64,000 bases of DNA from an uncultured Anaerobutyricum sp. (GCF_934307085.1 NZ_CAKRCF010000007.1:19180-83179); one strand, 5' to 3'. Numbered from the stretch's first letter, positions 1 to 8,840 are shown. The notes: a model not told the origin generated them from the sequence alone. A program made the numbers and translations.

Positions 1-109
1 TGTTATAAAGAGTCCGAATCATCCGGAATGTATACGATGCGGCGCCTGCATGAAAGCCTGTCCAAAAGATGCGATCCACTATCAGTTTATAAAATTTAAT
101 GACAAATAA
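1..109 (+). CDS. 4Fe-4S ferredoxin-type protein, C-terminal end (partial)
   Basis: Only the last 35 or so codons lie in the window (reading frame starting at base 2, stop TAA 107-109). They contain one 4Fe-4S motif of the form CxxCxxCxxxCP (ECIRCGACMKACPKDAI). Iron-sulfur proteins of this kind often sit upstream of a TlpA-like thiol oxidoreductase, as here: the next gene starts 16 bases after this stop and its ribosome binding site directly follows it, so the two are probably co-transcribed. The rest of the protein, and so its precise role (electron transfer to the lipoprotein is an inference), lies outside the window. Confidence 0.75.
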   Translation, partial: VIKSPNHPECIRCGACMKACPKDAIHYQFIKFNDK

Positions 110-125
110 AAGGAGGTTTTTTATT

Positions 126-1019
126 ATGAAAACAAGAAGAACTATTATCATGATTCTTACACTTTGCGTAGCGTTATCATTTACTGCATGTACAGGAAAG
201 GGAGATGTTGGGAAAGCAGACTCTGCATCTGTATCAGAGGGAACGGAAAAGACAGAAGATTTGCAGGCGAAACTGGATGATTTATACCAGCAGGAAAATC
301 AGATTTTTGAAAAACATAAAGATGTCTGGGAAAAAGTATTTCGTAAGATGTCCAAAGCAGATGCCGGCTCGGATAATTATGCCGAATACCTTGCTTCCAC
401 AGTGGAATCAAACAAAAAATCTTTTACGGATAATGAATTAAAAACATTAAAAGAAGATATTGAGACAATCCGTGGAATTGAAGAGCAGATAACAGAAGTC
501 GAAAATAAATTAGATACATCAGGTGCTTCTGATTCCAAAGATGATGATACGATTGCTTTTAATAACGTTTCAGGAAAAGATTTTGATGGAAATGACGTTG
601 ATGAAAATCTTTTTTCTAAAAATGCAGTAACGGTTATGAATTTCTGGTTTACAGGCTGCAAGCCTTGTGTTGCCGAATTATCAAAGCTTAATGAATTAAA
701 TGATGCGATAAAGTCGATGGGAGGAGAAGTTGTAGGGGTTAATACTGATACATTCGACGGAAAAGAAGCTACAATTAAGGAAGCAAAAAAAATACTTAAA
801 AGTCAGGGAGCAAAATACCGAAATTTCGCATTGGATGCCAGTTCAGATGCAGGAAAATATGCCTCTGAGATCATGGCATTTCCGACAACAATTCTTGTAG
901 ACAGAAAAGGTAACATTGTAGGAGAGCCAATGGTTGGTGGAATTGATAATCAGGAGAATTATGATACACTTATGAAGCAGATTAAGTCCGTAATAGAGGC
1001 GGATAGTGCAAATAAATAA
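126..1019 (+). CDS. TlpA-like thioredoxin-fold lipoprotein
   Basis: A 297-residue exported thiol-disulfide oxidoreductase. The N-terminus has a lysine/arginine-rich start, a hydrophobic stretch and a lipobox-like LSFTAC, so it is probably a lipoprotein anchored outside the membrane. Residues about 35-140 are charged and helical, probably a spacer. Residues about 150-295 form a redoxin/TlpA domain with the active site WFTGCKPC (Cys178 and Cys181) and the cis-proline region AFPTTILVD. The start is ATG 126, preceded by AGGAGG at 111-116; a longer in-frame start at 99 lies inside the upstream ferredoxin gene and is unlikely. The upstream Fe-S protein is probably its electron-transfer partner. The substrate is unknown. 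Confidence 0.88.
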   Translation: MKTRRTIIMILTLCVALSFTACTGKGDVGKADSASVSEGTEKTEDLQAKLDDLYQQENQIFEKHKDVWEKVFRKMSKADAGSDNYAEYLASTVESNKKSFTDNELKTLKEDIETIRGIEEQITEVENKLDTSGASDSKDDDTIAFNNVSGKDFDGNDVDENLFSKNAVTVMNFWFTGCKPCVAELSKLNELNDAIKSMGGEVVGVNTDTFDGKEATIKEAKKILKSQGAKYRNFALDASSDAGKYASEIMAFPTTILVDRKGNIVGEPMVGGIDNQENYDTLMKQIKSVIEADSANK

Positions 1020-1138
1020 TTAAGTTATCCCATACTGTTTGTTTAAAAAAAATTCATTATGTGAATTACATGACAACAGAAAAAAACAGTGCTATAATGT
1101 GTTTGAAAAATAAAAAGAACAACAGAAAGAGGCTAATT

Positions 1139-1363
1139 ATGGATATTGAAGAAATGTTAGAGATTCATGATTGTCCATTATGTGACGGTGGAGCATTATT
1201 AGAAGAAGAAAGTGGCTGTGGATATTATGTAATGTGTCTGGATTGTGGATGCCATTCTGTGACCATTGACTTCCACTCAGAAGAAGAACGTCTGGAAGCC
1301 GCTAAGAAGACAGTTATGTTATGGAATGCCGGAAAGGTAATTTCAAGTCATCCGGGAGAATAG
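1139..1363 (+). CDS. Lar-like restriction-alleviation / zinc-ribbon small protein
   Basis: A 74-residue protein with two CxxC knuckles (CPLCDGG near residue 12 and CLDCGC near residue 33) and the C-terminal pattern EAAKKTVMLWNAG. This layout, CPxCxG ... VxCxxCG ... A...WN, is typical of Lar-family proteins, first known from prophages as alleviators of type I restriction; most chromosomal copies are uncharacterised. The start at 1139 follows a GAAAGAGG ribosome binding site; the longer frame from 1061 has none. A hairpin terminator follows directly. The gene stands alone between the lipoprotein and an IS remnant, which fits an acquired gene. The family is fairly clear, the function is inferred. 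Confidence 0.6.
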   Translation: MDIEEMLEIHDCPLCDGGALLEEESGCGYYVMCLDCGCHSVTIDFHSEEERLEAAKKTVMLWNAGKVISSHPGE

Positions 1364-1378
1364 AATATAAGATATAAA

Positions 1379-1422
1379 GGAATTCCTATAAGTTTGATGT
1401 TTGTACTTATAGGAATTTTTTC
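1379..1422 (+). terminator. Rho-independent terminator after the Lar-like gene
   Basis: Inverted repeat AATTCCTATAAGT / ACTTATAGGAATT around a short loop, followed by TTTTTTC. It lies 17 bases after the stop of the small zinc-ribbon gene. Confidence 0.75.
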
Positions 1423-1630
1423 TACTTATAAGGCAATGTGGTCTATGGTGTTTGTTTTTCGTCTGTCTATTTATAGGATATTGGAATAAAAAGAGTGTCG
1501 TTAGAATTAGTCCATGAATACCATGCTTAAAAGGGTGCAAACCCATTTTTCGCTTTATAGGAAAGTTCGCCTTTGGCTCCTTTCCAAATGAAAAATAGCC
1601 CACGTAAAAGTGGGCAGGACAAATAGATGA

Positions 1631-1912
1631 TCATGGTTTTAGAAGTTGAACGTATTGATCATCTTCGTGACGATTGTAATGGAAAGAGACAAGATCACCG
1701 ATATAAGAATCAATCCTGGAAGTGGCAATGACAGGGCGACCAAGATACCGGCCAATATATTTGGTAACAGTCTTAGGGTCACAACGGTTGGGCTTGGCAT
1801 AAACATAGAAGCCGTGTTTATGTTCCAGATAACAATGGGCAGAAACTTTTTTAAAAGAAGGACCGATGCGAAGCAACATATCCTTGCATAGAAGCTCTCC
1901 TCTGTGTATCAT
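1631..1912 (-). pseudogene. IS91-family (Y2) transposase remnant
   Basis: A 93-residue open stretch containing the hallmark region of IS91/IS801-type transposases (KYIGRYLGRPVIATSRI then a D.. V.FHYNRHED block). Full-length members run to about 350-400 residues, with an N-terminal zinc-binding domain and paired catalytic tyrosines. Here only the central/C-terminal part survives. It stops prematurely near 1631 and its upstream side runs into the promoter region of the next gene, so the element is dead. Bases 1430-1630 downstream hold a short hairpin (GCCCACGTAAAAGTGGGC) and no gene I can support. Confidence 0.75.
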
Positions 1913-1952
1913 ACTTATATATCTATATCATAGAAAATGAAAGGCATAAAAA

Positions 1953-3815
1953 ATGAGTTATCAAATTTATTTTATAAATCAAAAAAAAGAAATTACTGTA
2001 GAAGGCGGTACCGTAGCCGCCGCCTGTGAAAAGGCAGGATTTCCGTTAAATCTTGTCTGCGGCGGAAACGGAACCTGTGGCAAATGTGCGGTAAATATCA
2101 AATGTAATACAAAGCAGGAAATACAAAAAGTTCTTGCCTGCCAGACAAACATTACAGAAGACATGACTATTTACTTGGAAAAATCTGACTATATACAAAA
2201 AGCGTCTGTGTTAACCAAGTCTGTACCTTTAGAATTAGAGCTTCGTCCATCTATTTCTAAAAAATATCTGACAAAGGAAGAAATTCTTGCAAAGCTAAAA
2301 AAAGACGGTACATTTTTTCAACAGGATATAAAATTACAAGGTATGCCATCACAAAATACGAATGCTACAAATGCCCAAGATATACAATCCTCAAATACAA
2401 ATTTTCAAAATATAACTTTCTGGAACAGCCAGATCCCACTTTCTGTTATGCAAAAGTTTGCAACATTAAATACAGATAGAAATTTTTCAGGCTGCACTCT
2501 TATATATTTTCAGGAACAAATCATCGGAATAGAAGCTGGTGATACGACCACTTGCTGTTATGGAGCGGCAGCAGATATTGGAACAACAACTGTAGCACTA
2601 TATATTTATAATTTAAATACAGGAGAGCTGATAACAACAAAATCAGCGTTAAATAAACAGACAATCTATGGAGCCGATGTTATTTCAAGAAATGCTGCTG
2701 TAAGAGAAAATCCGGAAATGCTTCTTAATATGCGAGAAGCTATTGTGGATACATTAAATGAAATGTTTACAGAAGCAGTAAGTGAGCAGCCTGATTTAAA
2801 AGACAATATCTATCATATCGTTCTTTGTGGAAACAGTACGATGCAGCATTTGTTTTATGGTTTAAATCCATATTATCTGGGAGTAAATCCTTTTGCAAAC
2901 ATCACAAAAGAAGCCATTATCACACCTGGAAAAGAGGCTGGGTTACAGTGTAATGAGAAAGGCATTGTAGAATTCTTACCATTATTAGGTGGATTTGTCG
3001 GTGCAGATACGACATCGGTTCTTCTTACGTTAACAAAAGAAAAAAAGAAATATCTTATGGTAGATTTAGGTACAAATGGTGAACTTGCTGTTGGAAGTTA
3101 TCCTGATTTTCTGGTGGCCTCGACTGCCTGTGGTCCGGCATTAGAAGGAGGGAACATTGACTGCGGAATGCGCGGAACAACGGGAGCAATCGAAAAAGTT
3201 TCTTTAAAAAACAATCGACTTACCTATAAAGTAATTGATGATACAGAGCCAAAAGGACTTTGCGGTTCAGCAATTATTGATGCAGTAGCAGAACTTCGCA
3301 GAGTCGGACTGATTGATGAGGCAGGAACCTTGCTTGGACCAGACGAATATCGAAGAATCAATCCATTTAGCCCGTTGATAAAACATCTGCATGAAGTAGA
3401 AGAATATAATATGGCATTCTATTTTAAAGAAGGGGGCGAGGGAAAATCTCCAGTTTATCTCTCTCAAAAGGATATCCGCCAGATTCAGCTTGCAAAGAGT
3501 TCCATCTACTCCGGCTGCATTGCTCTGCTAGAAGAAACAGGTGTATCCTTAGAACAGGTAGATGCACTTATACTTTCAGGAGCATTTGGCAATTACATTG
3601 ATATTGATAATGCCTTAGCCATTGGTCTTTTACCGAACATCGACCGAGAAAAAATAATTTCTATCGGAAATGGTGCCGGCCAGGGAGTACAGTCTCTTTT
3701 ACTTGACAGATCCTACCGCCTTCGCGCAAAAAAGATTTCCGAAAACTGCACGCACCTTTCTCTGGCAGAAAACAAAAAATTTATGAATGAATATATAAAA
3801 AATATGAATCTGTAG
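1953..3815 (+). CDS. ASKHA-domain ferredoxin protein (RACo/RamA-like corrinoid activator family)
   Basis: A 620-residue protein. Residues 1-75 form a plant-type [2Fe-2S] ferredoxin domain with the cluster cysteines in CGGNGTCGKC and a later ACQT. Residues about 200-610 form an actin-like ATPase (ASKHA/DUF4445) with a first phosphate loop AADIGTTTVAL and a second VDLGTNGEL. This architecture is that of reductive activators of corrinoid proteins (RACo, RamA), which use ATP to reduce inactive Co(II) to Co(I). No corrinoid methyltransferase lies within this window, so the partner must be elsewhere. The ribosome binding site GAAAGG precedes ATG 1953. Family assignment is firm; the substrate protein is unknown. 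Confidence 0.85.
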   Translation: MSYQIYFINQKKEITVEGGTVAAACEKAGFPLNLVCGGNGTCGKCAVNIKCNTKQEIQKVLACQTNITEDMTIYLEKSDYIQKASVLTKSVPLELELRPSISKKYLTKEEILAKLKKDGTFFQQDIKLQGMPSQNTNATNAQDIQSSNTNFQNITFWNSQIPLSVMQKFATLNTDRNFSGCTLIYFQEQIIGIEAGDTTTCCYGAAADIGTTTVALYIYNLNTGELITTKSALNKQTIYGADVISRNAAVRENPEMLLNMREAIVDTLNEMFTEAVSEQPDLKDNIYHIVLCGNSTMQHLFYGLNPYYLGVNPFANITKEAIITPGKEAGLQCNEKGIVEFLPLLGGFVGADTTSVLLTLTKEKKKYLMVDLGTNGELAVGSYPDFLVASTACGPALEGGNIDCGMRGTTGAIEKVSLKNNRLTYKVIDDTEPKGLCGSAIIDAVAELRRVGLIDEAGTLLGPDEYRRINPFSPLIKHLHEVEEYNMAFYFKEGGEGKSPVYLSQKDIRQIQLAKSSIYSGCIALLEETGVSLEQVDALILSGAFGNYIDIDNALAIGLLPNIDREKIISIGNGAGQGVQSLLLDRSYRLRAKKISENCTHLSLAENKKFMNEYIKNMNL

Positions 3816-4060
3816 AATTTTAAACCATTCTCAAATAAGCCATGCTCATTCCTCTTATCCCTGTCATTGCCAAAGACAGCCCCTAAAGAGAGTATAGCCT
3901 GTTTAAGGGCATTTCCCCTAATTTCTGGGCAGATTCCAAAGAACGACCAATGGACAATGAAAAGAAAATACGGTAAAATATTTACAGAATTTGTAACTCT
4001 TCAAAAACAAGACAACTGCGTATTTAGAAAAGTTACTAAAGAAAAAGGAGATTGGTTATT

Positions 4061-5017
4061 ATGGGTAAATGTGACGTAACAGCACTGGGGGAATTATTAA
4101 TTGATTTTACAGAGAATGGCATAAGTGAACAGGGAAATCCTATCTTAGAGGCGAATCCTGGCGGAGCACCGTGTAATGTACTCGCAATGCTTTCAAAATT
4201 GGGGCATTCTACGAATTTTATCGGTAAGATTGGTAACGATATGTTTGGTGCACAGCTAGAAAAGGCATTAAAGGAAGCCGGAATTGGTACCTGGGGACTT
4301 CGTAAAGATGAGGAAGTTCATACCACTCTTGCATTTGTGCATACCGCAACAGATGGAGACAGAGATTTCTCATTTTATCGTAATCCTGGAGCAGATATGA
4401 TGCTTTGTGAGGAAGATTTAAGAGAAGATATTATTACAAGCAGTAAAATTTTTCATTTTGGTACATTATCAATGACACATGATAGTTGCCGAAAAGCAAC
4501 AAAAAAAGCGATTGATATTGCAAAATCTGCTGGGGCTTTAATTTCATTTGACCCGAATTTAAGAGAACCATTATGGAATTCTTTAGAAGATGCAAAAAAG
4601 CAGGTTCTGTATGGGCTTACTCATTGTGACATTTTAAAGATTTCCGATAATGAGATTTTGTGGCTCACGGGTGAGGAAGATTTTGATGCTGGTATCCAGT
4701 GGATTCAGGACCGATTCCACACACCGCTTATCCTGGTTTCTCTTGGAAAAGACGGAAGTATTGCCTGCTGTAAAGAAGAACGAGTAAAAGTACCTGCTTT
4801 TCTTCAGGATAATACGATTGAAACAACCGGTGCAGGAGATACCTTTGGTGCTTGTATTCTCCATTATATATTAGAGAATGGATGGAAAGATTACAGCAAA
4901 GAAGAACTTAGAGAAATGCTTACTTTTGCCAATGCAGCGGCCTCCATTGTGACTACACGTAAGGGTGCCCTGCGTGTTATGCCGACAAAAGAAGAAGTGT
5001 TAAAGCTCATAGGTTAA
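4061..5017 (+). CDS. PfkB-family carbohydrate kinase (fructokinase-like)
   Basis: A 318-residue ribokinase-fold sugar kinase that phosphorylates a sugar hydroxyl with ATP. The substrate-binding NPGGAPCNVLAMLSKLG is near residue 30, the lysine/glycine-rich IGKIGNDMFG follows, and the catalytic anion-hole/base motif ETTGAGDTFGA is near residue 255. Length and motifs fit fructokinases (ScrK-like), but the sugar cannot be fixed by reading alone and no transporter or hydrolase adjoins. ATG 4061 is 10 bases after AAGGAG; an in-frame TTG at 4052 is too close to that site. The 245 bases upstream contain no supported gene. Confidence 0.85.
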   Translation: MGKCDVTALGELLIDFTENGISEQGNPILEANPGGAPCNVLAMLSKLGHSTNFIGKIGNDMFGAQLEKALKEAGIGTWGLRKDEEVHTTLAFVHTATDGDRDFSFYRNPGADMMLCEEDLREDIITSSKIFHFGTLSMTHDSCRKATKKAIDIAKSAGALISFDPNLREPLWNSLEDAKKQVLYGLTHCDILKISDNEILWLTGEEDFDAGIQWIQDRFHTPLILVSLGKDGSIACCKEERVKVPAFLQDNTIETTGAGDTFGACILHYILENGWKDYSKEELREMLTFANAAASIVTTRKGALRVMPTKEEVLKLIG

Positions 5018-5108
5018 ATATTGAATAGAATATTTGACATTTTAGAGTAATGTTAAAAAGCTTGTAATTTTTCGTCAGAAAAATAATAGAGAAAATATAA
5101 ATATTTGT

Positions 5109-5178
5109 TTGTGTATTTCGCAAAATTAATGCTATAATAAAAGGTGGCTGTCTACGATGAAGAAGGCAGCCGCCTTTT
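5109..5178 (+). promoter_or_regulatory. Promoter and 5'-leader hairpin of the MATE gene
   Basis: A TATAAT at 5133-5138 has a weak -35 (TTGTGT, 5109-5114) 18 bases upstream. It is followed at once by an imperfect hairpin, AAGGTGGCTG at 5141-5150 and GCAGCCGCCTT at 5166-5176 followed by TTAT. The predicted start of transcription falls in the left arm, so the hairpin would sit at the very 5' end of the mRNA. It could be a stabiliser, a weak attenuator, or a late terminator of the sugar-kinase gene. Confidence 0.5.
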
Positions 5179-5213
5179 ATGCAATAAAAAAACAAAGATA
5201 AGGAGATGAACAT

Positions 5214-6602
5214 ATGAGTGAAGAACGTAAGGAAAATGTACAGACGGGCAATCCATTAGGAGAAGCTTCTATTAGTTCTTTGATGGTTAAGTTTGCTGTT
5301 CCAAGTATTATCGCTATGCTTGTCAGTGCATTATACAATATTGTTGACCAGTTATTTATCGGACAAGCTGTCGGCACACTCGGTAATGCTGCAACAAATG
5401 TTGCTTTTCCGCTTACAACATCTTGCATTGCCCTTGCACTGATGTTTGGTATTGGTGGTGCTTCCTGCTTTAATTTAAATATGGGAAGAGGAAATCAGGA
5501 CCGGGCAGTATATTTTGTTGGAAATGCTATTGTCTGTCTAATTGGAAGCGGTGTAATTCTATTTTTAATTTCAGAATTATTTTTAACCCCGCTTTTAACG
5601 GGATTTGGTGCACCGGCAAATGTCCTTCCCTATGCACAGACCTACGTACGAATCACAGCAATAGGTTTCCCATTTTTAATTTTGACAACAGGAGGCTGTC
5701 ATCTGATTCGTGCAGATGGCAGTCCCAATATGGCAATGATCTGTAATTTAGTTGGTGCAGTTATCAATACTGTATTAGATGCAGTATTTGTTATGATATT
5801 TCACTGGGGAATGGCAGGTGCTGCATTAGCAACAATTATCGGACAGATTATTTCAGCAATTATTGTTATTCGATATTTGCTTCATTTTAAGACAGTACCT
5901 CTGACAAAAGAACATTTCCATCCTCACATGGAATATATCAGTAAAACTGCACAGATTGGAATGGCTTCTTTCTTTAATCAGGTTGCCATGATGATTGTTC
6001 AGATTATCATGAATAATTCTCTGACTCACTACGGAGCGGCTTCTGTTTATGGAGAAGCGATTCCTTTAGCTTGTGCAGGAATCGTCATTAAGGTAAACCA
6101 AATCTTTTTCTCCATTGTTATCGGTCTCTCTCAGGGAAGCCAGCCAGTAGAAAGTTTTAATTATGGAGCAAAGAACTACGACCGTGTGCGTAAGGCATTT
6201 GGTCTTGCAGCAACATCAGGTGTTGTAATTTCTATTATTTCTTTTGTGCTGTTTCAGATTTTCCCAAGACAGATTCTCGGTCTGTTTGGAACCGGAGAAC
6301 CAGAATATTTTGAATTCGGAGTACGTTTCTTCCGAATCTTCTTATTCTTTATCTGGTTAGATGCTCTGCAGCCAATTACTTCGACTTTTTTTACATCCAT
6401 CGGAAAGCCGGCAAAAGGAATTTTCTTATCTCTTACAAGACAGATTATTTTCTTTATTCCGCTGCTTTTAATTCTGCCGCATTTTATGGGAATAGAAGGA
6501 TGTATTTATTGTGGACCGATTGCAGATTTTTTAGCAGCAGTTATTACAATTATCATGGCATTTCTTGAATTTAAAAATATGCCAAAAACAAACGGAGAGT
6601 AA
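5214..6602 (+). CDS. MATE-family multidrug/Na+ antiporter
   Basis: A 462-residue polytopic membrane protein with about 12 hydrophobic helices in two homologous halves. Family features include the N-terminal VPSIIAMLVSALYNIVDQLFIG and the mid-protein QGSQPVESFNYGAKNYDRVRKA block. It probably exports cationic drugs or metabolites using a Na+ or H+ gradient, closest in style to MepA/DinF-like members. ATG 5214 lies 8 bases after AAGGAG. MoaA starts 15 bases after its stop, so the two genes are probably co-transcribed from the promoter before 5140, although a functional link with molybdopterin synthesis is not evident. Confidence 0.9.
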   Translation: MSEERKENVQTGNPLGEASISSLMVKFAVPSIIAMLVSALYNIVDQLFIGQAVGTLGNAATNVAFPLTTSCIALALMFGIGGASCFNLNMGRGNQDRAVYFVGNAIVCLIGSGVILFLISELFLTPLLTGFGAPANVLPYAQTYVRITAIGFPFLILTTGGCHLIRADGSPNMAMICNLVGAVINTVLDAVFVMIFHWGMAGAALATIIGQIISAIIVIRYLLHFKTVPLTKEHFHPHMEYISKTAQIGMASFFNQVAMMIVQIIMNNSLTHYGAASVYGEAIPLACAGIVIKVNQIFFSIVIGLSQGSQPVESFNYGAKNYDRVRKAFGLAATSGVVISIISFVLFQIFPRQILGLFGTGEPEYFEFGVRFFRIFLFFIWLDALQPITSTFFTSIGKPAKGIFLSLTRQIIFFIPLLLILPHFMGIEGCIYCGPIADFLAAVITIIMAFLEFKNMPKTNGE

Positions 6603-6617
6603 AAGGAAATTTTTATA

Positions 6618-7610
6618 ATGATAAAAACAGGGATAAAAGACAGCTATGACAGAGAGATAAATTATATGCGCATTTCCATTACAGACCGCTGTAATCTTCG
6701 CTGTCGTTACTGTATGCCAGACGGAGCTGAATGGATTCCGATGAAAGAGATTCTTACCTATGAGGAGATCACAGAGGTCTGTCAGGAAGCAGTAAAGCTT
6801 GGTATCACCCGTTTTAAAATTACGGGAGGGGAACCACTCGTGCGAAGAGGCTGCCCGGAGCTTATTCGCATGATAAAAAATATTCCGGGAACAGAACTTG
6901 TCACATTGACAACAAACGGATTATTATTAGGAGAGCAATTAGAAGCATTATTATCGGCAGGACTTGATGCCGTTAATATCAGTCTCGATACATTGGATAT
7001 CAAAAAATATGAATGGATTACTGGGTTTGATAAACTTGATGCCGTCCTTTCTTCTATAGAAAAGGCAGTAGCTTCTGGTATTCCAGTAAAGATTAATGCA
7101 GTTTTACAAAAAGGAATGAATGAGGAAGAATGGCTTCCTCTTACGGAACTTGCAAGAAAATTACCGTTAAGTGTTCGTTTTATTGAAATGATGCCGATTG
7201 GTTATGGAAATATGTCGGAAAGCATTTCTAATGAGGAGTTAAAAGAAACGATACGAAAACACTATGGAAATTTAACAGAGGATTTCCGCATATATGGAAA
7301 TGGCCCGGCAGTATATTACTCTATAGAAGGATTTCAGGGAAATGTCGGATTTATCAGTGCAATGCATGGAAAGTTCTGTAATCTCTGTAATCGTATTCGA
7401 ATGACTTCAACTGGAGATTTAAAGCCCTGCCTGTGCTACGAACAGCGCTGGGCTTTAAAACCTGCTTTACGAATAGAAAATCCGGAAAAACGACAGGAAG
7501 AAATTCAAAATATATTAAGAAAAAGTATTGAAAATAAGCCGCAAATGCATTGTTTTGAAGATACGAGACAAGTGACAGAAAGCCATCCTATGGGGCAGAT
7601 TGGTGGATAA
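6618..7610 (+). CDS. moaA: GTP 3',8-cyclase MoaA (molybdenum cofactor biosynthesis)
   Basis: A 330-residue radical SAM enzyme that starts molybdopterin synthesis by rearranging GTP. It has the N-terminal radical SAM cluster DRCNLRCRYCMP (Cys25, Cys29, Cys32), the GGEP SAM-binding motif (ITGGEPLVRRG), the TTNG strand, a C-terminal second [4Fe-4S] site (FCNLCNRIRMTSTGDLKPCL) and the conserved C-terminal double glycine (MGQIGG) needed by MoaA. It is complete. Notably a second, diverged copy of its last 20 or so codons lies at 8942-9010, just before the MOSC-MogA gene. This suggests that the original moaA-mogA junction was split by an insertion or allele replacement. Confidence 0.95.
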   Translation: MIKTGIKDSYDREINYMRISITDRCNLRCRYCMPDGAEWIPMKEILTYEEITEVCQEAVKLGITRFKITGGEPLVRRGCPELIRMIKNIPGTELVTLTTNGLLLGEQLEALLSAGLDAVNISLDTLDIKKYEWITGFDKLDAVLSSIEKAVASGIPVKINAVLQKGMNEEEWLPLTELARKLPLSVRFIEMMPIGYGNMSESISNEELKETIRKHYGNLTEDFRIYGNGPAVYYSIEGFQGNVGFISAMHGKFCNLCNRIRMTSTGDLKPCLCYEQRWALKPALRIENPEKRQEEIQNILRKSIENKPQMHCFEDTRQVTESHPMGQIGG

Positions 7611-7614
7611 TATT

Positions 7615-7889
7615 ATGTCTTCATCTGCTTGGGGCGAGGGTAGCTATCGTTTTGGTATACAAACAGCGGATGTGATGAGTAAGGATATTATACGGGAATA
7701 TCCAGATTTATTTGAAATCACAAAAATTGTAAGCAACTACATTGAGAAACAGATTGGACTGCCAATACCTGATGGCGAGATTGCTTATTTGGCGTTGCAT
7801 TTTGGCTCTCATTTATCAGTAGCGGAGAATGAACATCAAAATCTTCGAATTTTAGTGGTTTGTGCTAATGGAGTATCTACAGGAAATAT
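7615..7889 (+). pseudogene. PRD-domain / EIIB-like fragment of a BglG-type PTS regulator
   Basis: An open stretch directly after moaA encodes the end of a PTS regulation domain (NYIEKQIGLPIPDGEIAYLALHFGSHL) and the beginning of the following EIIB-like domain (LRILVVCANGVSTGNM). Such segments occur in the middle of BglG/MtlR/UlaR-like activators of 600-700 residues. Here everything N-terminal is gone, and at about 7889 the homology stops abruptly, where a transketolase sequence begins in another frame. It has no good start signal and is a dead fragment. Confidence 0.75.
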
Positions 7890-8036
7890 GATACAGAGGC
7901 AAAAGCAGCGGTGAAAGCCACTTTTCATATGAATGGCCCTGTTTATCTTCGATTTGGCAGACTTCCTGTCCCTGTATTTAACAATCCAGATACCTATACG
8001 TTTGAATTAGGGAAAGGAGTGGTTCTTTGTGTTATA
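7890..8036 (+). pseudogene. Transketolase C-terminal subunit fragment
   Basis: Reading from 7890 (frame GAT ACA GAG), about 47 codons encode AKAAVKATFHMNGPVYLRFG followed by a VPV..NPDTYTFELGKGVVL stretch. This is characteristic of the junction region in the C-terminal subunit of split transketolases (TktA2/TktB type). It is joined directly and out of frame to the PRD-regulator fragment, with neither start nor end. Both families are typical members of one ascorbate/pentitol-type PTS operon, so this looks like the two ends of such an operon fused by a large internal deletion. Confidence 0.7.
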
Positions 8037-8041
8037 ACTAC

Positions 8042-8671
8042 CTATTCCGCATCCGCCAACAGCTTTTTAATACACGAATAGGTAATTTCATATAATGATA
8101 GCAGGACATATTCTGTATGTGCCTCTTTCATTGCTTTGGTCTGTTTTTCCGTTACATAAGTATATGGATAAATACCGAATAAAAATGGGAAGAATGCATA
8201 TAAGAAGTCCTGAATATCGTGTATCGTCATTTTAGGGAAGAATTTTTCAAGACAGTGTGTTACAGCTGCCATAGAGTTTCCATAAGATTTTTTAAATTCT
8301 ACAAGATTGTCTAAACGGCTGCGGCTTTCCATATCATAATGATTCATAGATAGTAATTTTAGGAGACATTCTCTTTTTTCTAAAGTATGAGCTAAGGCAC
8401 TGGCAAATTCATCAACAGTCATCACTTCATATTTTTCAAAAATCTGTCGGATATCGGCTGTCCATAAGTCATATTCCCTCTGAAACAGTGCCAGAAAAAT
8501 CTCTTCTTTTGTCTGAAAGTAATTATAGATAGAAGTGCGGGTAAAGGTTGTTTCAAGACTAATCTGTTTTAAAGTGATATCTTTAAAGTTCATCGTCGTA
8601 TATAATTTTGCACAGGCGTTAATAATTTCTTCTTTTCTTGCGTTAGTTAATTGTTCGGAACCTTTTGGCAT
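8042..8671 (-). CDS. TetR/AcrR-family transcriptional regulator
   Basis: A 209-residue repressor. The N-terminal helix-turn-helix (residues about 10-60) has the typical TetR sequence KEEIINACAKLY ... ITLKQISLETTFTRTSIYNYFQTKEEIF; the rest is an all-helical ligand-binding domain of unknown specificity. I place the start at the methionine at 8671 (MPKGSEQ); the longer frame to 8728 lacks a ribosome binding site. The stop overlaps the end of the transketolase remnant, so the gene sits inside the inserted or rearranged segment between moaA and the MOSC-MogA gene. Its target is not obvious. Confidence 0.88.
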   Translation of the reverse strand: MPKGSEQLTNARKEEIINACAKLYTTMNFKDITLKQISLETTFTRTSIYNYFQTKEEIFLALFQREYDLWTADIRQIFEKYEVMTVDEFASALAHTLEKRECLLKLLSMNHYDMESRSRLDNLVEFKKSYGNSMAAVTHCLEKFFPKMTIHDIQDFLYAFFPFLFGIYPYTYVTEKQTKAMKEAHTEYVLLSLYEITYSCIKKLLADAE

Positions 8672-8840
8672 AATATTTTCTCTTTTCTTTAAAATATATA
8701 ATTGATTTGCTATAAATGTATGCTTCATTTATATGTGATTTATGATAAATACTCACTTTTTAAGTGATTATATCTAAGTACCGATGATATGTCAATCTAT
8801 GATGAATATGAGGGCATAGTGTGTTTTTCTCCTGCATATC

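Noticed and set aside
1343..1603. An 86-codon open frame on the - strand next to the IS91 remnant
   Set aside because: It overlaps a terminator hairpin and encodes nothing recognisable; probably decayed flank of the IS element.
3867..4079. A 70-codon open frame before the sugar kinase gene
   Set aside because: It runs through the ribosome binding site of the kinase and has no start signal or recognisable domain.
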